A stretch of 8,749 nt of DNA from an uncultured Lachnospiraceae bacterium (GTDB taxonomy: Bacteria; Bacillota_A; Clostridia; Lachnospirales; Lachnospiraceae), in contig CAMOZF010000060.1 in NCBI GenBank assembly GCA_946630765.1, positions 1 to 8,749 on the forward strand, in the 5' to 3' direction. The position numbers and the translations under genes are program-made. Below are positions 1 to 6,164 of this stretch, piece by piece (positions within the stretch are counted from its first letter, which is position 1; each line of letters opens with the position of its first letter). The notes beneath the pieces were generated by a model. The model saw only the letters and a program-made list of their open reading frames with translations. It did no database searches and was not told where the DNA came from.

Positions 1-416
1 TCCACGCGGTCCGTGATCCGATAGGCTCTTGTATCTCCGACATTCACAAGGAACAGGCTTTCCCTGAAAAACAGCCCCGCGGTAACAGTGGTTCCGAGCT
101 GTATTCCCGACGCCGCCCCGTAGTCTCTGATCCTTTGGTTCATGCGAAGAAGAAGCTTCGACCACTCCGATTCAAGCGTCGCACGGACCCCTTTCTTTCT
201 GGTCAGCGCCGGAAGCCGCTGCTCTCCCCAGTTTCTCACGGCCGCGGCAAGAGATGCGCTCGCAGTCTCGCCCTTATTCAGGCCGCCGAGCCCGTCACAG
301 AGGACCACAAGAAGCGCCGGCCCGTAGGGCGTCCGGTAGCGCCGAACGGAATAAGAATCCTGATTGTTCGGACGCTTCGTTCCGATGTCCGTGATTGCAG
401 AAAAGATATAGTTCAA
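1..416 (-). CDS. PP2C-family Ser/Thr protein phosphatase, N-terminal part (runs off left edge)
   Basis: About 138 codons are visible, read on the minus strand from a TTG start at 416-414; the C-terminal part lies outside the window. PP2C landmarks appear in order: DIGTKRPNNQDS (residues 10-21, the R-x-x-N-x-D motif, with D20), CDGLGG (40-45, metal-binding D41), GTTVTAG (108-114) and VGDTRAY (126-132). These fit a metal-dependent (Mn/Mg) phosphatase that removes phosphate from Ser/Thr, probably cytosolic because no signal or membrane segment is seen. The TTG start is chosen because an AAAGGAGGG ribosome binding site lies 4 nt upstream and the N-terminus then matches the usual PP2C start. It follows the prepilin peptidase gene by 36 bp on the same strand, so the two are probably one operon. 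PP2C genes occur with FHA-domain genes near Tad/Flp-type loci in some Clostridia, but the target here is unknown. The family call is firm; the role is inferred. Confidence 0.9.
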   Translation of the reverse strand, partial: MNYIFSAITDIGTKRPNNQDSYSVRRYRTPYGPALLVVLCDGLGGLNKGETASASLAAAVRNWGEQRLPALTRKKGVRATLESEWSKLLLRMNQRIRDYGAASGIQLGTTVTAGLFFRESLFLVNVGDTRAYRITDRV

Positions 417-420
417 ATCG

Positions 421-429
421 CCCTCCTTT
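421..429 (-). promoter_or_regulatory. Ribosome binding site fixing the TTG start of the PP2C gene
   Basis: On the minus strand AAAGGAGGG is followed by CGAT and then TTG at 416-414. This near-perfect Shine-Dalgarno sequence, about 5 nt from the start when measured from AGGAGG, supports the TTG start. No ATG lies in a comparable position. Confidence 0.75.
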
Positions 430-452
430 CCCGGCAGCGGTAAGCTCCACAT

Positions 453-1103
453 TCATCCGCCGTCAAAAAACACCTGACACAGCATGCCGGCATAAAGGAA
501 CGGTGCAAATGCCAGCGAATCCTGCAGTTTCTTCCTTCCGCTGAGAAGAAGGACAAGCGCCGATACCGCAGCAATGAGCACCCCTGCCCCAAAAGAAAAA
601 GCTGCCGCAGTAAAGCCAGTCGTAAAGCAGAGAACCACACAAAGCTTCACGTCGCCCATGCCGAGCTTCCCGCCGGAAAAGAAGGAAAAAAGAAACAGGA
701 CGATAAAAACTGCCCCTGCTGACAGAAGATCAGAAAGAACCGAAGACCGGCCCGAAGAAGCCCCGATTCCGGCGTATTCCGGCACCAGAAGAAGCGTCCG
801 GAAAACAAAAAGAAGAAGGACCGCGCGGTTCGGGATCCTTCGTTCCCGCAAATCGCAGAACGCGGCGTATTCACACAGAAACAAAGCGGAAAGACCCTTC
901 AGACAGGGAAGGATCTCCGGCTGCTTCATCAAAAGACGAAACATAGAAAGGCCGTTGATCCCGGAAAGTACGAGAAAAAGCAGAAGAAGCTTCTTTGGGG
1001 ACTCATTTTGTGAGAAGTGAACATCCCCGGGCGTCAGTATTCCCGTGGCTGCAAAAAGCACCAGACAGGAACCGAGAATTGAGCATAGGATCAGAAACAG
1101 CAT
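453..1103 (-). CDS. Prepilin peptidase, A24 family (CpaA/TadV-like)
   Basis: A 216-residue, very hydrophobic integral membrane protein. It carries both hallmark aspartates of A24 intramembrane aspartyl peptidases: D84 in CDLRERRIPN (83-92) and D151 in GMGDVKL (148-154). The FAPF segment (199-202) before the last membrane helix is also typical. Known members cleave the leader peptides of type IV or Flp prepilins and pseudopilins at the cytoplasmic membrane face. About seven or eight membrane segments are visible. The CxxC-type zinc/methylase domain of PilD is absent, so it is closer to the short CpaA/TadV type. It is nevertheless longer than usual, with roughly 50 extra N-terminal residues forming two hydrophobic segments. 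The ATG at 1103 is preceded only by a weak AGGT element 4 nt upstream, so the start is less certain than the family. The PP2C gene follows by 36 bp; the XRE gene is divergent. Its pilin substrates are not in view. Confidence 0.88.
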   Translation of the reverse strand: MLFLILCSILGSCLVLFAATGILTPGDVHFSQNESPKKLLLLFLVLSGINGLSMFRLLMKQPEILPCLKGLSALFLCEYAAFCDLRERRIPNRAVLLLFVFRTLLLVPEYAGIGASSGRSSVLSDLLSAGAVFIVLFLFSFFSGGKLGMGDVKLCVVLCFTTGFTAAAFSFGAGVLIAAVSALVLLLSGRKKLQDSLAFAPFLYAGMLCQVFFDGG

Positions 1104-1162
1104 AAGACCTGTACCTGCAGAAATGTTTCAAAAAGACCGGAAAAGAAGAAAAAAACACACGA

Positions 1163-1202
1163 AATATCAAATCCTGTTGAATAATATCAAATGTGTTTGA
1201 TT
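1163..1202. promoter_or_regulatory. Two tandem dyads, putative operator between divergent genes
   Basis: The 10-mer AATATCAAAT occurs at 1163-1172 and again at 1183-1192, exactly 20 bp apart (about two helical turns). Each copy begins a dyad TCAA-N6-TTGA (1167-1180 and 1187-1200). The second copy is a better palindrome, ATCAAA-TGTG-TTTGAT (1186-1201). The site lies between the minus-strand prepilin peptidase gene and the plus-strand XRE gene, upstream of the TATAAT at 1224. Binding by the adjacent XRE regulator is inferred from position and symmetry only. Confidence 0.55.
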
Positions 1203-1223
1203 CCATTTTTCTTCAATGTTTTA

Positions 1224-1229
1224 TATAAT
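1224..1229 (+). promoter_or_regulatory. Putative -10 element for the XRE gene
   Basis: A perfect TATAAT lies here, with an expected transcription start near 1236 and a leader of about 30 nt before the ATG at 1267. No good -35 hexamer sits 16-18 bp upstream; position 1201-1206 reads TTCCAT. TTGATT at 1197-1202 is 21 bp away. The weak -35 and the adjacent dyads suggest regulated transcription. Confidence 0.5.
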
Positions 1230-1266
1230 ACCAAACAAGCGTGAAATGAAAGGAGAACAGGTTTCA

Positions 1267-1623
1267 ATGGGCAGAACCCTCGATAAGGCCGAGAAGGAAG
1301 AACGAGCGATCAGAAAACAGAAAATCTCGAAGATGGGAAAGCGCGTCAAAAAAACAAGAGTAAATGCCGGTCTGACACAGACGCAGCTTGCGGAAAAGTC
1401 CGGCGTATCCTATCAGGCACTCTCCTATATTGAGACCGGAAGACGGGAACCGCTGTGCCTCAATCTTCAGAGCATCGCCGATGTGCTGAACGTGACAGCT
1501 GACTATCTGATGACGGGAAGAATGACGCACAGTGACTATGTCGTATTGACAGATAAGCTTCGAAGGATGAACCCTGAACAGCTTCAGGCGGTCATGGCAC
1601 TGGTCGACACGATGGTCGACTGA
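1267..1623 (+). CDS. XRE-family helix-turn-helix transcriptional regulator
   Basis: A 118-residue cytosolic DNA-binding protein. After a charged, Lys/Glu-rich N-terminal stretch (1-28) comes a Cro/CI-type HTH domain at about 25-83. It includes TRVNAGLTQTQLAEKSGVS (30-48), the recognition helix region YQALSYIETGRREP (49-62), and the common XRE ending LQSIADVLNVTADYLMTG (67-84). The C-terminal 35 residues are helical and may mediate dimerisation. The ATG at 1267 is chosen over in-frame ATGs at 1216 and 1246. It has an AAAGGAG site at 1249-1255, with an 11-nt spacing that is slightly long. The ATG at 1216 would lie upstream of the expected transcription start, and the one at 1246 has no ribosome binding site. 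It stands alone, divergent from the prepilin peptidase and convergent with nfn. Autoregulation or control of the divergent genes is inferred; the regulated genes and any ligand are unknown. Confidence 0.88.
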   Translation: MGRTLDKAEKEERAIRKQKISKMGKRVKKTRVNAGLTQTQLAEKSGVSYQALSYIETGRREPLCLNLQSIADVLNVTADYLMTGRMTHSDYVVLTDKLRRMNPEQLQAVMALVDTMVD

Positions 1624-1637
1624 AACTGATAAAAAAC

Positions 1638-1685
1638 GTCCGGCGTGTGCTGTGGTTATTACCATATCACACGCCGGGCTTTTTT
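1638..1685. terminator. Bidirectional rho-independent terminator (XRE gene / nfn operon)
   Basis: A 12-bp stem pairs 1638-1649 (GTCCGGCGTGTG) with 1668-1679 (CACACGCCGGGC), with one G-U pair. It is followed by TTTTTT at 1680-1685 on the plus strand. On the minus strand the same stem is followed by TTTTTT (A run at 1631-1636). It sits between convergent stop codons at 1623 and 1714, so it can end both transcripts. The loop holds a small nested TGGT/ACCA hairpin. Confidence 0.9.
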
Positions 1686-1711
1686 GCAAGTATTTTTTGA
1701 AGGTTCACACC

Positions 1712-3121
1712 TTATTTTTCAGAAAGACAGGCGTCGATAGCCTTCGCCGCGGTTTTTCCCGCGCCCATCGCGGAAATGACGGTTGCGGCGCCGGTCACGG
1801 CATCGCCGCCTGCGTAGACGGCATCTCTGCTCGTCAGGCCTTCTTCATTGACGATAATTCCGCCTCTTCTGTTCACCTCAAGTCCCTGTGTCGTGTTCTT
1901 GATCAGCGGATTCGGCGAGGTGCCGATCGCCATGATCACGGTATCGACATGAAGCTCGAATTCGGAGCCCGGAATCTCCACCGGGCGGCGTCTTCCTGAA
2001 GCATCCGGCTCGCCGAGTTCCATTTTTATGCAGCGGATTCCGGTTACAAAACCGTTTCTCGGATCTCTCGGATCCTCCGGATTCTCAAACCCGAGGATTT
2101 CCACCGGATTGTTCAGCAGCCGGAAGTCGATGCCCTCCTCCTCGGCGTGCTCGACCTCTTCCTTTCTTGCCGGAAGCTCCTCCATCGACCGTCTGTAAAT
2201 GATGTAGACATGCTCCGCGCCGAGCCGCAGTGCGGTACGTGCCGCGTCCATCGCGACATTGCCGCCGCCGACAACCGCCACATAGCCGCCCTTCTGGATC
2301 GGGGTCACCATATCGTCGCGGTAGGCCTTCATCAGATTGGAGCGCGTCAGGAATTCATTCGCAGAGTAGACGCCCTTCAGCGACTCGCCGGGAATATTCA
2401 TGAAGTTCGGAAGACCTGCGCCGGAGCCGATAAAGACCGCCTCGTACCCGTCCTCGAAAAGCTCATCGACCGTCAGGGTCTTCCCGATCACGACGTTCGT
2501 TTCGACCTTAACGCCGAGCGCCTTCAGGGTTTCGACTTCCTTCGCGACAATGGCCTTCGGAAGACGGAATTCCGGAATGCCGTACACGAGCACCCCGCCT
2601 GCCGTATGCAAGGCTTCAAATACCGTCACCTCATAGCCCTTTTTCGCAAGATCTCCGGCACAGGTGAGTCCGGAGGGGCCGGAACCGATCACCGCCACGC
2701 GGTGGCCGTTTCCTTCGGGCTTTTCAGGCGCCGCTGTTGCATGTTCATTATGGTAATCCGCGGCAAAACGCTCCAGCCTGCCGATTCCGACCGGTTCAAA
2801 GCGGATGCCGAGCGTACATTTCGACTCGCACTGTGTCTCCTGCGGACAAACGCGGCCGCAGACCGCGGGGAGACTCGAGCTCTCCTGAATGATCTGATAT
2901 GCGCCCTCGAAATCGCCCGCCTTCATCCGGGAAATGAAGTCCGGGATGTTGATATTTACCGGGCATCCGGAAACGCAGGGACGGTTCTTGCAGTTCAGGC
3001 AGCGCGACGCCTCCGCGATCGCGACTTCCGCTGTATAGCCGAGTGCGACTTCACTGAAATTGTGGGCACGGACCTCAGGGTCCTGCACCGGCATTTCATG
3101 TTTTTTCGGGTCAATAGCCAT
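1712..3121 (-). CDS. nfnB: NfnAB-type large subunit (GltD-like FAD/NADPH flavoprotein; often named GltA or SudA)
   Basis: A 469-residue cytosolic flavoprotein of the glutamate synthase small-chain family. N-terminal cysteines C41, C44, C49, C53 and C88, C92, C98, C102 supply most ligands for two [4Fe-4S] clusters. A first dinucleotide fold begins RVAVIGSGPSGLTCAG (141-156, FAD). A second, VAVVGGGNVAMDAART (281-296), fits NADP(H). YAGGDAV (436-442) and the C-terminal helix complete the FAD site. Annotation tools often label this protein NADPH-dependent glutamate synthase. With no large GltB subunit nearby and the PyrK-like partner immediately upstream, the better call is the large subunit of NADH-dependent ferredoxin:NADP oxidoreductase. 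That complex couples NADPH oxidation reversibly to reduction of ferredoxin and NAD by flavin-based bifurcation. The start has a GAGAGGAGA ribosome binding site, and the gene follows its partner by 15 bp. A sulfide dehydrogenase (SudAB) activity cannot be excluded from sequence. Confidence 0.9.
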   Translation of the reverse strand: MAIDPKKHEMPVQDPEVRAHNFSEVALGYTAEVAIAEASRCLNCKNRPCVSGCPVNINIPDFISRMKAGDFEGAYQIIQESSSLPAVCGRVCPQETQCESKCTLGIRFEPVGIGRLERFAADYHNEHATAAPEKPEGNGHRVAVIGSGPSGLTCAGDLAKKGYEVTVFEALHTAGGVLVYGIPEFRLPKAIVAKEVETLKALGVKVETNVVIGKTLTVDELFEDGYEAVFIGSGAGLPNFMNIPGESLKGVYSANEFLTRSNLMKAYRDDMVTPIQKGGYVAVVGGGNVAMDAARTALRLGAEHVYIIYRRSMEELPARKEEVEHAEEEGIDFRLLNNPVEILGFENPEDPRDPRNGFVTGIRCIKMELGEPDASGRRRPVEIPGSEFELHVDTVIMAIGTSPNPLIKNTTQGLEVNRRGGIIVNEEGLTSRDAVYAGGDAVTGAATVISAMGAGKTAAKAIDACLSEK

Positions 3122-3136
3122 GGTTGTTCTCCTCTC

Positions 3137-3991
3137 TCACTCAGCCTTTTTCAGTAAATTACAGGTTTCTTCGTAGGCGCGTCTTTCGAAGCTGTAGTAC
3201 ATTCGCGAACGAGACATCGCCTCGTCGAAATCCACTTCATATCCGTTGAAATCCGGGCCGTCGACACAGGCAAATTTCGTCTTTCTCGTGCCGTCCCCGG
3301 CGACGAGCGTCAGGCGGCAGCCGCCGCACATGCCGGTGCCGTCGATCATGATCGGATTCATCGAAACCGTACAGGGGATGCCGAAGGGTTTTACCGCTGC
3401 AACGACAAATTTCATCATGATCAGCGGACCGATCGTAATCACTTCGTCGAAGCGCTCTCCCTGCTCAAGCATTTCCTTCAGCGGCACGGTGACATTGCCC
3501 TGGCGGGCATAGGTGCCGTCGTCGGTCATCACAATCAGCCGGTCAGAGCAGGCCCGGAATTCGTCCTCGAGGATCAGAAGGTCCTGGCTTCTGAAGCCGA
3601 TGATCGATACGACCTCCGCGCCGAGCCGGTGGAATTCCTCCGCCACAGGAAGCGCGATCGCGCAGCCGACGCCGCCGCCGACGATGCAGACCTTTTTGAT
3701 GCCTTCCGTTTTCGTGGCCTCGCCGAGCGGGCCGACAAAGTCCTGAATATATTCGCCCTCGGCCTTATGATTCAGCTTCGCGGTTGTCGCGCCGACAATC
3801 TGGAAAATGATCCGGACGCTTCCCTTATCAGGGTCCGTTCCAGCGACGGTCAGGGGAATCCGCTCACCGTCCTCGTCCACCCGGAGAATGATAAACTGTC
3901 CGGGCTTTGCCTTCTTCGCCACAAGCGGCGCAAGGATATGCATCTCCGTCACCGTAGGGTTCAACTCTTTTTTGAAAATAATCTGGTACAT
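3137..3991 (-). CDS. nfnA: NfnAB-type small subunit (PyrK-like FAD/NAD-binding, [2Fe-2S]; often named SudB)
   Basis: A 284-residue protein of the ferredoxin-NADP reductase / dihydroorotate dehydrogenase electron-transfer (PyrK) type. RIPLTVAG (44-51) marks the FAD-binding barrel. VCIVGGGVGCAIALPVA (101-117) is the NAD-binding loop. MIDGTGMCGGC (215-225) plus FACVDGPDF (240-248) form the [2Fe-2S] site, with C222, C225 and C242. The position of PyrK's first cysteine is D217, a three-Cys-plus-Asp pattern that I recall for characterised Nfn complexes and that argues against PyrK itself. Its expected role is to bind NAD(H) and the FAD that passes electrons to the large subunit. It is the first gene of a two-gene operon, with a GAGGA ribosome binding site 6 nt before the ATG and a promoter at 4025-4054. 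No pyrD lies nearby, which again favours Nfn. A sulfide dehydrogenase name would be the alternative. Confidence 0.9.
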   Translation of the reverse strand: MYQIIFKKELNPTVTEMHILAPLVAKKAKPGQFIILRVDEDGERIPLTVAGTDPDKGSVRIIFQIVGATTAKLNHKAEGEYIQDFVGPLGEATKTEGIKKVCIVGGGVGCAIALPVAEEFHRLGAEVVSIIGFRSQDLLILEDEFRACSDRLIVMTDDGTYARQGNVTVPLKEMLEQGERFDEVITIGPLIMMKFVVAAVKPFGIPCTVSMNPIMIDGTGMCGGCRLTLVAGDGTRKTKFACVDGPDFNGYEVDFDEAMSRSRMYYSFERRAYEETCNLLKKAE

Positions 3992-4024
3992 TTCGCGTCC
4001 TCTTTTCCGTCTTAGGTGTTCTTT

Positions 4025-4054
4025 ATTTTACAATAGATGCAAGCGGCATGTCAA
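4025..4054 (-). promoter_or_regulatory. Sigma-A-type promoter of the nfn operon
   Basis: On the minus strand a perfect -35 TTGACA (4054-4049) is followed after 18 bp by TAAAAT (4030-4025), five of six bases to consensus. Expected transcription starts near 4018, about 27 nt before the ATG at 3991. No operator was recognised. Confidence 0.75.
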
Positions 4055-4110
4055 TCTTTCGCTTCGTGTTTTTTTACGGAAAATCGACCAAAAAAAGCGT
4101 GGATTTTCTG

Positions 4111-4139
4111 TTTTCAAGCGTCGAAAAGAATGATATACT
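4111..4139 (+). promoter_or_regulatory. Extended -10 promoter of the MoxR operon
   Basis: TTTTCA (4111-4116, four of six to TTGACA) lies 17 bp before TATACT (4134-4139). The latter is preceded by TGA, giving an extended -10 (TGnTATAAT type). Expected start is near 4146, about 30 nt before the TTG start codon of the moxR-like gene. Confidence 0.7.
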
Positions 4140-4163
4140 ATTCAGGATTCAGACTTGATTAAA

Positions 4164-4169
4164 GAGAGG
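4164..4169 (+). promoter_or_regulatory. Ribosome binding site fixing the TTG start of the MoxR gene
   Basis: GAGAGG is followed by 7 nt and then TTG at 4177. No in-frame ATG with a ribosome binding site lies nearby, and the TTG start gives a normal MoxR N-terminus. Confidence 0.7.
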
Positions 4170-4176
4170 TAAGGAT

Positions 4177-5118
4177 TTGAATACTCAAAAGTTTCAGGAT
4201 TTTTCCCGGCGGATCCGCGAAAACTGCGGGAAAATCATCATCGGTAAGGACGAAGTGATCACGCAGCTGACGGTTGCGCTGATCGCAGGCGGCCATGTGC
4301 TTCTTGAGGATCTTCCCGGCACCGGAAAGACCATGCTGCTTCGGGCATTTTCGGCCTCTGTCGGCTTGGATTTCCGAAGAATCCAGTTCACGCCCGATCT
4401 GCTGCCCTCTGATCTGACGGGCATCTATTTCTATAACCAGAAGACCTCGGAATTCGAGTTCCGTCCGGGGCCGCTGTTTTCAGGCATCGTTCTCGCGGAC
4501 GAAATCAACCGCGCCACGCCGCGCTCGCAGTCGGCGCTTCTTGAAGTCATGGAGGAGCACCAGATCTCGATCGACGGCATCACGCACCGGATTCCCGAGC
4601 CCTACCTTGTCATGGCCACGCAGAATCCGATCGAATCCTATGGCACCTTTCCGCTGCCGGAAGCGCAGATGGACCGTTTCCTGATGCGGCTTTCGATGGG
4701 CTACATGGAGCGTGAGGACGAGATCAAAATCATCAGAAGAGAGGACAGCCGTGATCTTGTCGCGGCACTGAGCCCTGTGACCGCGCCGGAGGAGATTCTG
4801 GCCCTGCAGAAGGCGTACCGGGAGGTGCGCGTTTCCGACGAGATCACTGCCTACATCATGGACCTTGCCGAATATACCCGCCGTTCCGAGCTTCTTTCAG
4901 CGGGCATTTCCACGAGAGGTACGATCGCGCTCTATAGGACCGCGCAGATCCTTGCCGCAGTTTCCGGCCGGGACTATGTCATCCCGGAGGACGTGAAAAC
5001 CGAAGCCGCATACGTGCTTCCGCACCGGATCAGCCTTCAGAAAAAAAGCCACGCAAGCACCGACCGCTTTATCGGCGAGCTTCTCGAAGAGGTCCGCGTT
5101 CCCCTTGAAACACTATGA
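4177..5118 (+). CDS. MoxR-family AAA+ ATPase
   Basis: A 313-residue cytosolic AAA+ ATPase, the usual length for the MoxR family. Visible motifs are Walker A LPGTGKT (46-52), Walker B IVLADEIN (104-111), sensor 1 ATQNP (147-151), the arginine-finger region AQMDRF (163-168), and a sensor 2-like GISTRG (243-248). The family-typical FTPDLLPSDLTG (71-82) and the lid domain (about 205-313) are also present. MoxR proteins are thought to act as chaperones that remodel or activate partner proteins, often with a DUF58 protein encoded next door, as here. The TTG start follows a GAGAGG site. The stop codon overlaps the ATG of the DUF58 gene (ATGA at 5115-5118), so the two are probably translationally coupled. 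This is the first gene of a three-gene operon with its own extended -10 promoter. The client is unknown. Confidence 0.95.
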   Translation: MNTQKFQDFSRRIRENCGKIIIGKDEVITQLTVALIAGGHVLLEDLPGTGKTMLLRAFSASVGLDFRRIQFTPDLLPSDLTGIYFYNQKTSEFEFRPGPLFSGIVLADEINRATPRSQSALLEVMEEHQISIDGITHRIPEPYLVMATQNPIESYGTFPLPEAQMDRFLMRLSMGYMEREDEIKIIRREDSRDLVAALSPVTAPEEILALQKAYREVRVSDEITAYIMDLAEYTRRSELLSAGISTRGTIALYRTAQILAAVSGRDYVIPEDVKTEAAYVLPHRISLQKKSHASTDRFIGELLEEVRVPLETL

Positions 5119-6164
5119 TTGTTCTTTTTATAATTCTTCTGTTACTGACGGCCGGGGCGCTGGAATTTATCAGTCTCAGGCGACTGCCCGACAGGCTCAG
5201 GGTGCGCACGTGGATCGATATGACGCTCTCGGAGCCCGAGGAAATCGTCACGCTGCACTACAGCATTTCGAACCTGTCCTTTCTTCCACAGCTTTTTATC
5301 GGCTTCTCCGTCTATTTTTCGGACGGCATCCGGCTCAGAGAGGATGATCAGTGGCTGCAAAAGTACACCGACCGCTCAGCCGGGGGGCTGAGCTTCAGCC
5401 GCAGGTTCTTTCTTCTGCCGCATCAGAAGGCCGAAGGAAAGCTGCATTTTTCCGTCGCTTCGCGCGGGCTCCACGAGATCGGAACCGTCTATCTGGAGTC
5501 CGGGGATTATCTCGGAATCAAGTCCGCCACCCGCTCCTTTCCGATCAGCGACCGGCTGATCTGTACGGCGCCGCTGCTTCCGGAAACACCGGACGTACTG
5601 ACGCTCGGCGGCCTTTTCGGCGACTATCCGGTACAGCGGACACTTCAGGAGGACCCGCTTCTGATGATCGGCTACCGCGACTATACCGGCCGTGAAGCGA
5701 TGCGGCAGATTTCCTGGAAACAGACCGCACGTCTTTCGCGGCTGACTGTGCGGGAGCAGGACCACACGCTCGATAAAAACGCGGTGATTCTTGTGGATCT
5801 TTCCGCGGATACCAGGGAAAATCTCGAGAACATGCTGAGTCTTCTCCGGACCGTGTGCAGCGCGCTCGAAGAGGAACGGGTGCCGTATGCCGTCTATTCA
5901 AACGGCGACCTTTCGGAGATCGAGGAAGGGCTCGGCCGCGCGCATATGCACGCGCTGGAACGAAGGATCGGCCTTGCCCGCCCGGTTGCCTACAACAGCT
6001 TTGAGCTCCTTGCGGAGAAGATCGCAAGAGACGCCCATGCCTTCCGGAACTTCCTGGTGCTTGCGCCTTCAACCGACGATTCGCTGGACGCTTCTCTGGC
6101 GCTTCTTGAGCGGGTATCAGCCTCTCCTGTTTCGGTGCTTTACGGGAAGGAGGCGGCTTCATGA
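5115..6164 (+). CDS. DUF58 domain-containing protein (membrane-anchored)
   Basis: A 349-residue protein. Residues 2-20 form a hydrophobic N-terminal segment. This is followed by a beta-rich region (about 30-150) with alternating strands and many aromatic residues. The DUF58 signature is GYRDYTGREAMRQISWKQTA (186-205), matching the family pattern R-x-Y-x-x-G-(D/E)-x-x-R-x-I-x-W. A von Willebrand A-like fold follows, starting at NAVILVDLSAD (222-232), where D228 and S230 sit as in a degenerate metal-ion (MIDAS) site. DUF58 proteins are regularly encoded beside MoxR ATPases and are thought to be their partners or clients at the membrane. The biochemical role is not established. It overlaps the upstream MoxR gene and the downstream DUF4129 gene by 4 bp each (ATGA at 5115 and 6161). 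Only one clear membrane segment is seen where many family members have two. Confidence 0.9.
   Translation: MIVLFIILLLLTAGALEFISLRRLPDRLRVRTWIDMTLSEPEEIVTLHYSISNLSFLPQLFIGFSVYFSDGIRLREDDQWLQKYTDRSAGGLSFSRRFFLLPHQKAEGKLHFSVASRGLHEIGTVYLESGDYLGIKSATRSFPISDRLICTAPLLPETPDVLTLGGLFGDYPVQRTLQEDPLLMIGYRDYTGREAMRQISWKQTARLSRLTVREQDHTLDKNAVILVDLSADTRENLENMLSLLRTVCSALEEERVPYAVYSNGDLSEIEEGLGRAHMHALERRIGLARPVAYNSFELLAEKIARDAHAFRNFLVLAPSTDDSLDASLALLERVSASPVSVLYGKEAAS

Noticed and set aside
1163..1202. Short CRISPR-like or mobile-element repeat
   Set aside because: There are only two 10-bp copies with 20-bp spacing and dyad symmetry in a divergent promoter region, which fits an operator far better.
1216..1266. 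Upstream in-frame ATGs (1216, 1246) for the XRE regulator
   Set aside because: The ATG at 1216 lies before the expected transcription start set by the TATAAT at 1224 and has no ribosome binding site. The ATG at 1246 also has none and precedes the AAAGGAG that serves the start at 1267.
1712..3121. Glutamate synthase small chain (GltD) as the function of the large flavoprotein
   Set aside because: No GltB-type large subunit is adjacent, and the immediate operon partner is PyrK-like, which fits NfnAB.
2147..3157. Long open frame on the plus strand, opposite the large Nfn subunit
   Set aside because: The minus-strand frame encodes a clear GltD-like protein with all cofactor motifs. The plus-strand product has no family features.
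3137..3991. PyrK, electron-transfer subunit of dihydroorotate dehydrogenase
   Set aside because: No pyrD or other pyrimidine gene is nearby, and the first cluster cysteine of PyrK is replaced by Asp (D217).
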